Assembly: GCA_964495805.1 (NCBI GenBank) | Contig: CAZBWV010000101.1 | Location: 1-35,062, forward strand | Origin: JALXCH01 sp964495805 | Lineage (GTDB): Bacteria; Calditrichota; Calditrichia; RBG-13-44-9 | Direction of reading: 5' to 3' | Length of the DNA: 35,062 nt | Part shown: positions 1 to 8,960 of the stretch, piece after piece | How positions within the stretch are numbered: the first letter of the stretch is position 1 | How the letters are laid out: every line of letters starts with the position of its first letter | Translations under genes and position numbers: made by a program | The notes under the pieces: model-generated | What the model saw: only the letters and a program-made list of their open reading frames with translations | Database searches by the model: none | Told to the model about the DNA's origin: nothing

Positions 1-93
1 AAATTGCTCAGGAAAAACCTTTTCTTTTGCAAGATTTTTAAGAATTGATTAAAATTGGACGATACCGAACGAGCTAAAAAGGAGAATCCAGCG

Positions 94-1107
94 TTGCTAC
101 CGGAAACATTTCAAGCACTGATTACCGAAGAAGTGGAGCCAGGCAAATTTCGCCGACGAGTAGGGGAAAAACGAATCGATGAGTTACCCGAAGGCGATGT
201 GCTGATTCAGGTGCACTTTTCTGCCTTAAATTACAAGGATGCCCTTTCTGCCAGCGGACACAAAGGGATAACCCGCCGTTATCCTCACACTCCCGGAATC
301 GATGCGGCCGGAGTGGTGGTGGAATCGCACGTTCAGGAATTTCAGCCCGGCGATCCGGTGATCGTCACCGGCTACGATCTGGGGATGAACACCTCCGGTG
401 GTTTCGGCCAGTACATCCGTGTACCGGCGGAATGGGTGGTGCCTCTGCCGGACGGACTCACTTTGCGGGAGAGTATGGTGTACGGCACTGCGGGACTCAC
501 CGCTGCGGAAGCTATTCATAAAATGATGAAGAACGGTGTGGCGCCGGAGAAAGGCCCGGTGCTGGTGACCGGTGCAACCGGAGGGGTGGGAAGTCTGGGA
601 GTGGCGCTGTTTACCCGCGCGGGTTTTCAGGTAGTGGCTGCTACCGGCAAAACGGAGCAGCAGGAATATCTGACCTCTCTGGGTGCCCAAAAAGTGATTC
701 CCCGCAGTGAAGTGGACGATACCACCGGCAAACCTTTGCTCCCCAAACGCTGGCAGGGAGTGCTGGATACCGTGGGTGGCAATGTCCTCTCTACCGTGCT
801 GCGGTCCACCTTTCACCAGGCGACGGTGGTGTGCGTTGGAAATGTGGCGTCGTCGGAGATTCACACCAATATTTTCCCCTTTATTTTACGTGGCGTTGCC
901 CTATTCGGTGTGGCATCTGCTACCACTCCCATGCCCTTGCGTCGTCAGTTGTGGCAAAAATTAGCCGGGGAATGGAAGATTGATTCGCTGAATTCCCTGG
1001 CCAGAGAGGTCACGCTTAATGAACTTAATGCGGAAATCGATAGAATTTTACGGGGTGAACAGGTGGGTCGGGTGGTGGTACGTTTGCAGGAGAACCATTC
1101 CCGATAG
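94..1107 (+). CDS. YhdH/AcuI-family NADPH-dependent quinone oxidoreductase / acrylyl-CoA reductase
   Basis: A medium-chain dehydrogenase/reductase of about 337 residues, close to the usual 325-330 of the YhdH/YhfP/AcuI family, whose studied members reduce acrylyl-CoA with NADPH. Visible features are the family-typical NYKD (about 46-49), a HTPGID segment (about 65-70), and the nucleotide-binding loop VTGATGGVGSLGV (about 158-170). No zinc-ligand cysteines are seen, as expected for this zinc-free branch. I place the start at TTG 94 because GGAG at 81-84 lies 9 nt upstream; an in-frame TTG at 55 would add 13 residues but has no ribosome binding site. The next gene starts 54 nt downstream on the same strand. 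The exact substrate is inferred from the family only. Confidence 0.88.
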   Translation: MLPETFQALITEEVEPGKFRRRVGEKRIDELPEGDVLIQVHFSALNYKDALSASGHKGITRRYPHTPGIDAAGVVVESHVQEFQPGDPVIVTGYDLGMNTSGGFGQYIRVPAEWVVPLPDGLTLRESMVYGTAGLTAAEAIHKMMKNGVAPEKGPVLVTGATGGVGSLGVALFTRAGFQVVAATGKTEQQEYLTSLGAQKVIPRSEVDDTTGKPLLPKRWQGVLDTVGGNVLSTVLRSTFHQATVVCVGNVASSEIHTNIFPFILRGVALFGVASATTPMPLRRQLWQKLAGEWKIDSLNSLAREVTLNELNAEIDRILRGEQVGRVVVRLQENHSR

Positions 1108-1161
1108 CGTTTCCGGAGTGTGTTCCCTTTGGTGATATGATAACAGGTGAGAAAACTACCC

Positions 1162-2163
1162 ATGCAGGAGAGTCGAACACTTCATCAGGTACAGGTGGCG
1201 GTTGGTTTGCTGGTGGGACTGGTAATGGTTGGTGCGCTGGGTTATATGCTCATCGAAGGGTGGAATTTCTTCGATGCGCTGTACATGACCGTTATCTCCA
1301 TTACGACCACGGGATTTGCCGAGGTGCATCCGCTCTCTCACACCGGACGTCTGTTTACCATTGTGGTGATTGTTCTGGGAGTGGTCACCATTGCATACAC
1401 CGGCGGACGAATTGCTCAGCTGGTGCTGGAAAATTATCTGTTGAGGAGGCGTCGTATGTCCCGAAAAGTGAGTAATCTGAAAAATCATTATATTATTTGC
1501 GGATTTGGGCGGATGGGCAAGCAAATCTGCCTGGAACTGCAAGCCAACCAGGCTCCGTTTGTGGTAGTGGAAAATGATCCGGCCAAAGTTGACGTTCTGC
1601 GCGATCTGGGATATCTTTATGTGGAAGGGGATGCCACACAGGACGAAGTGCTGGCACGCGCGGGTATTAAACAGGCGAAGGGACTGGTGGCAGTGTTGCC
1701 CACCGAAGCGGAAAACGTGTTTACCACTCTCTCCGCCAAAGTGCTTAATCCGGAAGTGTTCATCGTCTCCCGTGCCGTGGAGGAGGAGACCGAATCCAAG
1801 CTCATCAAAGCAGGAGCCAATCGGGTGGTTAAACCGTACGAAATTGGCGGACATCGCATGGCGCAGGTGCTGCTGCGACCTGGCGTGGTGGATTTTATCG
1901 ACATCATTGCTCGCGAAAAGCAAATTGATTTGCAGCTGGAAGAAGTGGAAGTCCATCCCGAATCCCTGCTGGTGGGAATGACCCTGGCCGAATCACCCAT
2001 CCGCAAACAGTTGAACATCATCATCGTGGCTATTTTTACCTCAGCGGGAAAAATTATTTACAATCCCCAGTCCCGCACGGTCATTCACGGTCACGATCGG
2101 TTAATTGTTATTGGTGAGGAAAAGAACATTCAAAAACTGGTGGAATTAGCTGCCAGACCTTAG
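1162..2163 (+). CDS. Two-TM potassium channel with cytoplasmic RCK (TrkA-N/TrkA-C) domains
   Basis: The architecture is MthK/KchlikE: TM1 (about residues 12-32), pore loop with filter TTTGFAEV (48-55), TM2 (about 63-82), a basic RRRR linker (95-98), an RCK-N Rossmann domain with GFGRMG (114-119) and an acidic residue ending beta-2 (VVVEND, about 134-139), and a C-terminal TrkA-C domain. It should tetramerise in the inner membrane and gate ion flux in response to a ligand of the RCK ring. ATG 1162 is preferred over GTG 1147 because AGGTGA at 1145-1150 sits about 11 nt before it. The filter reads T-T-G-F-A where classic K+ channels read T-V-G-Y-G, so the second glycine is alanine. The stop faces the end of a minus-strand gene 35 nt away, and I saw no convincing terminator between them. 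Confidence 0.87.
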   Translation: MQESRTLHQVQVAVGLLVGLVMVGALGYMLIEGWNFFDALYMTVISITTTGFAEVHPLSHTGRLFTIVVIVLGVVTIAYTGGRIAQLVLENYLLRRRRMSRKVSNLKNHYIICGFGRMGKQICLELQANQAPFVVVENDPAKVDVLRDLGYLYVEGDATQDEVLARAGIKQAKGLVAVLPTEAENVFTTLSAKVLNPEVFIVSRAVEEETESKLIKAGANRVVKPYEIGGHRMAQVLLRPGVVDFIDIIAREKQIDLQLEEVEVHPESLLVGMTLAESPIRKQLNIIIVAIFTSAGKIIYNPQSRTVIHGHDRLIVIGEEKNIQKLVELAARP

Positions 2164-2198
2164 TGATTGTTCTGTTATCCCATTTATGGATTGAGTTG

Positions 2199-3512
2199 CT
2201 ACCGCTCAAGGAGCTGCCGGAAGATTTCGGCCAGTTTTTGGGTGAGCGCTCGCCGGGAGAACTGCCGCACATACTCTCCGTTGTCAAATTCCCACTCTCC
2301 CGCTTCCCGAAGTGCGAGAGCCCTGGTCAGGTAAGCCTTCAAGCGCTGTCGGTCGGTGTAATCCACAATCAGGCTACCGTGCAGAGGGCGGAGCATTCGT
2401 CCGGCATCACTTTCCGGTGGCCCGATAACCAGCACCGGCCGGTTGGATCCCAGATATTCAAAAAATTTCCCTGTTACAATTCCTAAATTGTTCTCTACCC
2501 TGGGGATGACCATCAGCAACAAATCCGCCTGTTTCATGCGGCGGACAATTTCGTTATGAGGCTGAAAGGGTAAAAACGCCACCATTTCCTTTAACTGGTA
2601 CCGATTGACCGATTCTTCCACGGAGGGATGAGTTCGGCCAATCAATTGCACGCGAATTTTTTCCCGCAGGGCTGGTGTTTCCCGAATCATTTCCGAGAGA
2701 ACCTGCCAGAGCAATTCGGGATTCTGGTGGTCCTGCATATTTCCGGTATGAAGGATGGTAAAATGCTCTCCGGGCTGGTAGGTTAATCCGGTAAAGTCAG
2801 CTTCGTCGTAACCATTGGGCAGGATGTAAAATTTATTCCGAATATTTAGGGAGGTTTTTCCGGAAAACAGTCGGACCAGATCCTGGCTTACGGTTGTCAG
2901 CGCATCGGCGGTTTCCAGCACTTTACGTTCCAGGCGGGCATCCAACCAGCGGGTAAATGTGCTTCGGTGAACGTACTGGTAGTAGCGAATGTCCGTCCAG
3001 GGGTCGCGCAGATCAGCCACATAGGGGAGCCCGAACTCCCGTTTTAATCGGGTGGCAATGAGTTGCGAGGAATGGGGTGGAGAGGAGACAAAAATCAACC
3101 GGATGGAATACTGGCGGATGAGCTGCCGGGCAATCCGACGGGCAAAAGGAATCCAGCCAATGCGGGCATCCGGGACGAACAAATTGGAGCGCACCGCGGT
3201 AGCCAAGCGTTCCTTGAAACTGCGTGGCTGTTGCATCAGCAATCCCACAGGAATGTTTTCCTGCCGGGATTTTCCGGTGAATTTTTTGTACAGAGCAAAT
3301 GGGTCCGCGCTGCGCGCACGAAACACCGGCAGCGATTCGGGTAAATCGTTCCCCAGCGACGGATCCAGATAGGGGAATTCCCCTTTCTGAACAGTGAGTA
3401 CAATGGGATTCCAGCCAAATTCGGGGAGGTAGCGGACAAATTTTACCACCCGCTGGGAACCCGGTCCGCCGGACGGTGGCCAGTAATAGCTGATTACCAG
3501 CACCGAATTCAT
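2199..3512 (-). CDS. Family 4-like glycosyltransferase (GT-B fold)
   Basis: A protein of 437 residues starting with a Rossmann strand and the loop YYWPPSGGPGSQR, typical of bacterial GT4-like sugar transferases that pass a sugar from a nucleotide donor to a lipid-linked or glycan acceptor. The second half has PNGYDEADF and the donor-binding segment FFEYLGSNRPVLVIG followed by a GRML helix, as in GT-B enzymes. The start ATG overlaps the stop of the upstream YfhO-like gene as TGATG, so the pair is translationally coupled and probably works on the same cell-surface glycan. Donor and acceptor cannot be told from the sequence. Confidence 0.88.
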   Translation of the reverse strand: MNSVLVISYYWPPSGGPGSQRVVKFVRYLPEFGWNPIVLTVQKGEFPYLDPSLGNDLPESLPVFRARSADPFALYKKFTGKSRQENIPVGLLMQQPRSFKERLATAVRSNLFVPDARIGWIPFARRIARQLIRQYSIRLIFVSSPPHSSQLIATRLKREFGLPYVADLRDPWTDIRYYQYVHRSTFTRWLDARLERKVLETADALTTVSQDLVRLFSGKTSLNIRNKFYILPNGYDEADFTGLTYQPGEHFTILHTGNMQDHQNPELLWQVLSEMIRETPALREKIRVQLIGRTHPSVEESVNRYQLKEMVAFLPFQPHNEIVRRMKQADLLLMVIPRVENNLGIVTGKFFEYLGSNRPVLVIGPPESDAGRMLRPLHGSLIVDYTDRQRLKAYLTRALALREAGEWEFDNGEYVRQFSRRALTQKLAEIFRQLLER

Positions 3513-6046
3513 CAGTGGGAACGCCCCTTTTGTTTTACCACGCGCTGCAACCAGCGGAAAGCATCCCGATAGAGCATGATGAATAGGGCAAAGTAAGTGG
3601 CAATTAAACTCAGCAAAGAAATCTCCAGGCCTGCATAATAGGAACCGGGATGGAAGTAGAAACCCACCTGATGGTTACCAGCGGGAATCACCACACCGCG
3701 CAGATGGTGGTCGGTCTTGTAAATGTCCAGCTTTTCCTTTCCGTCCAGCATGGCGTACCAGCCTGGCGGATAGAACGATTCGGAAAGTACCAGCAGCGCA
3801 GGACGATTGGAGAAGGTTTTTAACTCAATTTTCTCCGGCTCCCAGGTGGTAATGTCCACCGAAGCAGTGTCCGGTGTTTCCGGTTTGGGAGATGGTTCTT
3901 TTTCCAGAATAGCCATTTGCGCGGGATCAAAATCCGGCTGGTTGAGCCGTTGCAACCGCTTGACTCCGTCGGGGATCACCTGGTATTCTTTTACGAAAAA
4001 TGCCCGGGGAAGTGCGTGAAGATTACGGTAAGCGTACAGCTTTCGGTTGGCATCCGCCGCTACCTGCTCTATGCGGGGGGAATTCAACGGTTGATTGCTC
4101 ACCAGGTATTTTACGTTCAGCATGTTCACCACATTCCAGTTGATGGGGAGAACATCTCCCACGGACTGGTACAGGCAGTTATCCACCAATTCCTGAATGG
4201 TTTGCATTTTTGCCGGTGAGTAGCCACCAATGGACTGGTAGTAGTAAGTCCAGTGAGTGTCCTGAAATAGCTGTCCGATGGGGAAAACCCGGTAAAGCGA
4301 ACGGTCTTTGAGCAGCTCCTGGTCCACTGCAGTGGGACGGTAATGTTGCTGTTTGGCCAGTTCCGGGTCAATAAATTTCCCTTTCACATAGTGTTTGTCC
4401 AGAATAAACAGGTCCAACAAAACCACCACGCTGAGCAATAAGGGCAGGATGGGTTTGCCAAGCCAGCCTTTTTGCCGGGCAAAGATGCCTGCAAGGCCTA
4501 ACAGGAAGAAAAACAGGGTGGTCAGGGTGGAAGTGCGCAGCATATCCAGCCGTACTTTTTTCAGCATGCTGACCACCTGCTGGCCATAGCGTTGAGCCTC
4601 GCCCGGATGGGTCAGGGCAAACGAGGAACCGAAGATTAAAGGAACAATGAGCAGAAATGCGAAAATGCCTGCAATGGTGTAAAAACGGGTTTTGACTTCC
4701 TTCCGGTTCCAATCCGCTTCCATTAGAGCGGTAACTCCGTATGCCGCCAGTACCGCGGCATTGAACATCACCAGCGTGAGAATCATCATGGGGACGCGGA
4801 ATTTGTCGAAGTACGGAACGTAGTAGAAAAACAGTTTGTACAGCCCGGCAAAGTGTTTACCCAGGGACATGAGCAGTGCCAGAATGGTGAGAAAGGTGAG
4901 ACTTTTCACCACCGGGTCCTTCCACCGGAAAAAAATGCCCACCACTGCCAGGAAGGCGATAAGAATACCCAGATATTCGTAGGACTGGGTGAATGGCATA
5001 CTTCCCCAGTAAGTGGGTAACTCGCGATTTTTGAACTGCGGAACGGCATTGCCGGTGTAACGTTCGTTGGAAGTACCTCCGTGGAATTTGGGAATAATCA
5101 GATTCCACCACTCGGAGACGGAGTAGGACCAGTTGGTGGCATAGTCGAATCCCACACCTTTGTGCTGCCGCTGGTCGCTTTGTTCGCTCTTCAGGGAAAT
5201 GGCATGACCGCCCCGGGTAGAGTAAGGTGTGTATTCTTTGATGGAAAGCAAATTCTGGGCAGAGAAAAGGAGCATCAGAATAAGTGCGAGAATTCCCAGT
5301 GCCAGGGTACGAGAAAAGTCTCCCCACGCACCGGTTTTAATTTTTTGGTACAGGAAAGGAACCGCCGTAAACAGCACCAGGAGCAGGGTGTAGAACATAA
5401 TCTGATAATGCTGGGTGCGGAACTGCATGGCCAGCGCCAGAGCAAATAGTAAAGTGTGCAGGATGTTAGGCCGTTTAATCAAAAGCAGGGCGGTGAGTAG
5501 CACCCAGGGCATCCACATCAGAGCGCGAAATTTGGCGAAGTGCCCAACAATAATAAGGGCCTGGAAATGAGGCATCAGTACAAAAGCCAGTGCGGCAAGG
5601 TAACCTGCTCCGGCGGAAAGTCCCAGAAACTTGATCAGCAAGAACAATCCCAGTGCACCGGCCAGAAAATACCACAAACGCCAATCCCCTAAAAAATCCA
5701 GAGCGTTCAACAGCGTGTCGAATGACCACACTTTAGGCTGAAATCGGTGGTACATGGGCATTCCGGCAAACATGGCCGGATTCCACAGCGGGTAGTGCCC
5801 GGTGCGCTTTTCCCACTCCTTCATCTGATGCGTTTTGCCAATGCCGGAAATAATGTCGCCACCGGCTGGCTCTTTGTGTTCCAGCACCAGAGGACGATAT
5901 AAAATGGAGAGCAGAATGAATAGTAGAATAAAAAAACCGATAGCACTCCGTGGTTTTTCCAGAACATTGAATCCTTCCCACCCGCTTCCGGTCGTGCGAA
6001 CCTCCTGACCAGCTGTTTTCTTTTTTCTCTGTTTTTTCTTTGCCAT
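3512..6046 (-). CDS. YfhO-family large multi-spanning membrane protein (GT-C-like)
   Basis: 844 residues. A Lys/Arg-rich cytoplasmic N-terminus is followed by many hydrophobic helices, an extracytoplasmic loop after the first with EPAGGDIISG, a long soluble region (about 560-780) and two or so final helices. This layout matches YfhO-family proteins, known in Firmicutes for lipoteichoic-acid glycosylation and common in Bacteroidetes next to glycosyltransferases. They are thought to use a lipid-phosphate sugar donor on the outer face of the membrane. The gene is coupled by TGATG to the following glycosyltransferase. Its ribosome binding site is weak (GGGTAAAAG before the ATG). A role in surface glycosylation is inferred from family and neighbour. 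Confidence 0.85.
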   Translation of the reverse strand: MAKKKQRKKKTAGQEVRTTGSGWEGFNVLEKPRSAIGFFILLFILLSILYRPLVLEHKEPAGGDIISGIGKTHQMKEWEKRTGHYPLWNPAMFAGMPMYHRFQPKVWSFDTLLNALDFLGDWRLWYFLAGALGLFLLIKFLGLSAGAGYLAALAFVLMPHFQALIIVGHFAKFRALMWMPWVLLTALLLIKRPNILHTLLFALALAMQFRTQHYQIMFYTLLLVLFTAVPFLYQKIKTGAWGDFSRTLALGILALILMLLFSAQNLLSIKEYTPYSTRGGHAISLKSEQSDQRQHKGVGFDYATNWSYSVSEWWNLIIPKFHGGTSNERYTGNAVPQFKNRELPTYWGSMPFTQSYEYLGILIAFLAVVGIFFRWKDPVVKSLTFLTILALLMSLGKHFAGLYKLFFYYVPYFDKFRVPMMILTLVMFNAAVLAAYGVTALMEADWNRKEVKTRFYTIAGIFAFLLIVPLIFGSSFALTHPGEAQRYGQQVVSMLKKVRLDMLRTSTLTTLFFFLLGLAGIFARQKGWLGKPILPLLLSVVVLLDLFILDKHYVKGKFIDPELAKQQHYRPTAVDQELLKDRSLYRVFPIGQLFQDTHWTYYYQSIGGYSPAKMQTIQELVDNCLYQSVGDVLPINWNVVNMLNVKYLVSNQPLNSPRIEQVAADANRKLYAYRNLHALPRAFFVKEYQVIPDGVKRLQRLNQPDFDPAQMAILEKEPSPKPETPDTASVDITTWEPEKIELKTFSNRPALLVLSESFYPPGWYAMLDGKEKLDIYKTDHHLRGVVIPAGNHQVGFYFHPGSYYAGLEISLLSLIATYFALFIMLYRDAFRWLQRVVKQKGRSH

Positions 6047-6422
6047 GCTTTTACCCGATTTTTGTGATAGCGAAAATCAAATATAAAGAAAAATTTTTCA
6101 TGATACACAAAAAAGTTTTGAATTTCGGAAAATTATTTTGGAATTAATCGGAGTGATTTTTAACAGCTCGGTGGGAAAAAATGTTGATTTGAGGTTTAGA
6201 TAATTTTATTTTTTTTATAGCTAATTATCAGCTCCTGCATTTTGATCTGGTACAATAGGGAATCTACCAAGTAAAGTTGATTTTCGTCACTTCTTTTTGA
6301 ACCCTTGTTCGTTAAATAGAGCAAGAGTTTTGTCGATCCACGTTTACCCAGCTCTAAAAAATATCGAAATAAAAAATTAATCTTTGATTATCCGGAGTTA
6401 CCCATATCTAAAGGTTGAACGA
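6047..6422. other. AT-rich divergent intergenic region
   Basis: A 376-nt gap between the minus-strand YfhO gene and the plus-strand glycosyltransferase. It is markedly A/T-rich and must hold the promoters for both directions. Besides the minus-strand promoter candidate I see AAGG at 6411-6414 as the ribosome binding site for the gene at 6423. No gene, RNA fold or repeat was recognised in it. Confidence 0.7.
6078..6111 (-). promoter_or_regulatory. Candidate Bacteroidetes-type promoter for the YfhO/glycosyltransferase pair
   Basis: On the minus strand the sequence reads TTTG (6111-6108), a 22-nt spacer, then TATATTTG (6085-6078), which fits the TTTG ... TAnnTTTG pattern of Bacteroidetes housekeeping promoters with a slightly long spacer. 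It would place the transcript start about 25 nt before the ATG at 6046. The region is AT-rich, so a chance match is possible. Confidence 0.35.
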
Positions 6423-7625
6423 ATGGGCAAACGATTAAATATATTAATGTATAGCCACGATAGTTTTGGGCTGGGACATTCCAGTCGCACTCTGGCCATT
6501 GCCTCTACCATTGCAGCAAAAATTCCCCAATCCCGAATTATTATTGCCACCGGTTTATCTATTTTTGGTAAATTTAAGCTTCCCGACAATGTGGAATATG
6601 TTCGTTTCCCCGGTATTCGTAAAATTTCTAACAAAAAGTATGTTAGCGAAAAACTCGATTTAAAATTCAACCAGATAAAAAAGATTCGCAGTCAAATCCT
6701 TAAGGCAGTTGCGCGGACGTTTAAACCCAATCTGTTTATTGTGGATAAAACCCCCCTGGGCATTAAGGGAGAATTGAATTCCACTCTCAAATATTTTCAC
6801 AAGCATCATCCACGCACCCGAATTATATTGGGCGTACGAGATATTCTGGATTCTCCGCAAACGGTAAAGCAGGAATGGGAAGAGTCCGGTGTTTTCGATT
6901 ATTTACGCCGGTATTACCACGAAATCTGGATTTACGGCGACCCGGAAATTTACAACTTTGTGGAGGAGTACCATATTCCTTCGGACATTCGGGAGAAAAT
7001 GATTTTCACCGGCTATCTGAAAAAACCGGTAAATTTCCGTCGGGGAATGTTGAGCACCTCCCGCAAACCAGCAGCGCTGAACGGGAGTCCCATGGTTCTG
7101 GTGACGGTAGGCGGAGGTGAAGATGGGTATCCGGTACTGGACCAATATTTTAAACTGCTGGAACTGTCCAACGGGAAGTACCGCCACGTGATCCATTACA
7201 TTTACACCGGGCCGTTTATGCCTTCTCATCAAAAAAAGGATTTGAAAGAACGAGCCCGAAAATTACCCAATGTGCACATTCGCACCTTTTCCCGGCATTT
7301 TTTACGTACCATTAACCAGGCTGACCTGGTGGTCAGCATGGGGGGGTATAATACCACTGCAGAAATTCTGTGTTACCAGAAGGATGCCATCATTATTCCG
7401 CGAGTATATCCGCGTCAGGAGCAACTTATCCGGGCAAAAATCTTCGAACAGAAAGGCATTGTAAAAATGTTGAAGCTGGAAGAAATGAGTCCTGAGATTC
7501 TGGATAAACATATCTCCGAAATGCTATTTGGTACCAATGGGAAGGATCCGCTGCGTTTTGCCCGGGTAGCAACCAATGGTCTGGAGACCATTATCGAGCG
7601 CGTTCGAGCGCTGGCCAACCTGTAG
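6423..7625 (+). CDS. Predicted glycosyltransferase (COG4671-like, MurG-related fold)
   Basis: 400 residues from ATG 6423, chosen because AAGG at 6411-6414 is 8 nt upstream; a TTG at 6384 lacks such support. The N-terminus NILMYSHDSFGLGHSSRTLA matches the predicted glycosyltransferases of COG4671. The C-terminal half has a glycine-rich strand (VLVTVGGGEDGYP) and the donor-site segment MGGYNTTAEILCYQK, followed by IIIPRVYPRQEQLIRA, as in GT-B enzymes related to MurG. It is cytosolic, with no membrane segment. It opens the long plus-strand run that contains six kinase-fold paralogues, so it may make the sugar part of that system's product; this is inference. Confidence 0.82.
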   Translation: MGKRLNILMYSHDSFGLGHSSRTLAIASTIAAKIPQSRIIIATGLSIFGKFKLPDNVEYVRFPGIRKISNKKYVSEKLDLKFNQIKKIRSQILKAVARTFKPNLFIVDKTPLGIKGELNSTLKYFHKHHPRTRIILGVRDILDSPQTVKQEWEESGVFDYLRRYYHEIWIYGDPEIYNFVEEYHIPSDIREKMIFTGYLKKPVNFRRGMLSTSRKPAALNGSPMVLVTVGGGEDGYPVLDQYFKLLELSNGKYRHVIHYIYTGPFMPSHQKKDLKERARKLPNVHIRTFSRHFLRTINQADLVVSMGGYNTTAEILCYQKDAIIIPRVYPRQEQLIRAKIFEQKGIVKMLKLEEMSPEILDKHISEMLFGTNGKDPLRFARVATNGLETIIERVRALANL

Positions 7626-7652
7626 ATTCTTCCGTAGATTTTAAACACACAG

Positions 7653-8960
7653 ATGAAAAATATGAGCAACACGGGTCGTTACACACTGGGTTACATCCTG
7701 AAAGGCTATCCGAGAATCTCGGAAACCTTTATTACCAACGAAATTCTGGCGCTGGAACAACTGGGATATCGTATCAAAATCTACTCCCTGCGCTTACCCT
7801 ACGATGCCAAGGTACATCCCAATGTAGCGAAAGTGAAAGCCGAAGTGGTGTATCTGCCGGAGTACGTCTGGAAGCAGCCTCTGGACATTCTGGTGAGCAA
7901 TCTGGCCACACTGGTCAAACATCCGGTGGGCTATTTGCGTTCGCTGGGTTTTGCGACCATTCGAAGCGTTAAACGACTGAGTTACCACACGTTTAAACGT
8001 TTCTTACAGGCCGGATATCTGGTGCACCGTTATTATCGCAACGGGGAGATTCAGCACTGGCACGCCCATTTTGCTCACGGACCTACCACCACAGCCATGT
8101 TTGTCAGCTGGATGACCGGTGTGCCATTTAGTTTTACTGCCCACGCCAAGGATATTTACACCCAGGCACCGGATTTCATTACCAAAAAGTTGAAATATGC
8201 CCGCTTTGCGGTCACCTGCACGGGATATAATTTAACTTATTTACAATCTCTGAATCGCAGTCAGACGCCTATTTACCGCAACTACCACGGGATTGATTTA
8301 ACGGAATTTCGCAACGGTGTTTACCGACCGGAGCTGAGCGAACCGGTCCGCATTCTTACCGTGGGACGACTGGTGGAAAAGAAAGGCTATCCTGTGCTGC
8401 TACGTGCGCTGCAGTTACTGAAGCAACAGGGCATTGCTTTCCGCAGCCGGATTGTGGGAAGCGGTCCGCTGAAAAAACAGTTGCAAATGCTGCGGGATGA
8501 GCTGGGACTGCAGGAAGAAGTGCAGTTCCTGGGGCAGATGTCCCAGCGAGAGGTGAAAGTGCAGTATCAGGAAGCCGATCTGTTTGTGCTCAGTCCCCAC
8601 GTGGCCAGTGACGGCGATCGGGACGGAATTCCCAATGTGCTGGTGGAAGCTATGGCCATGCGGATTCCGGTTATTTCCACACGTATCTCCGGGATTCCGG
8701 AGCTGATTCGGGATGGTGAAAACGGGATATTGGTGGAACCGGAACAACCCGAGCAGCTGGCCGGAGCAATGGCGGAGCTCATCCGAAAACCACAGGTGCG
8801 CCAGCAGCTGGTGGAAAACGCAGTGCAAACCGTGCAGGAGCTGTTCGACTTTCATCGCAATACTCGTCGTCTGGGAGAGTTGTTTGACCAGGCGGTGAAT
8901 GCGAAACCACAGGAGGCCCATGGAACGGAAGATCAAAGACAAATTGTACACTCTGGATGA
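7653..8960 (+). CDS. GT4 glycosyltransferase, WcaL/AmsK-like
   Basis: 435 residues. The opening LGYILKGYPRISETFITNEI is characteristic of the WcaL-like exopolysaccharide glycosyltransferases. Further signs are the HWHAHFAHGPTTTAM segment, the donor-binding strand TVGRLVEKKGYPVLLRA, and DGDRDGIPNVLVEAMAMRIPV with the E-x7-E pair of retaining GT4 enzymes. It starts 27 nt after the previous gene and its 3' end overlaps the next gene (K1) by about 40 nt, a sign of tight co-expression. An alternative ATG lies at 7662; neither start has a strong ribosome binding site. The sugar and acceptor are unknown. Confidence 0.88.
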   Translation: MKNMSNTGRYTLGYILKGYPRISETFITNEILALEQLGYRIKIYSLRLPYDAKVHPNVAKVKAEVVYLPEYVWKQPLDILVSNLATLVKHPVGYLRSLGFATIRSVKRLSYHTFKRFLQAGYLVHRYYRNGEIQHWHAHFAHGPTTTAMFVSWMTGVPFSFTAHAKDIYTQAPDFITKKLKYARFAVTCTGYNLTYLQSLNRSQTPIYRNYHGIDLTEFRNGVYRPELSEPVRILTVGRLVEKKGYPVLLRALQLLKQQGIAFRSRIVGSGPLKKQLQMLRDELGLQEEVQFLGQMSQREVKVQYQEADLFVLSPHVASDGDRDGIPNVLVEAMAMRIPVISTRISGIPELIRDGENGILVEPEQPEQLAGAMAELIRKPQVRQQLVENAVQTVQELFDFHRNTRRLGELFDQAVNAKPQEAHGTEDQRQIVHSG

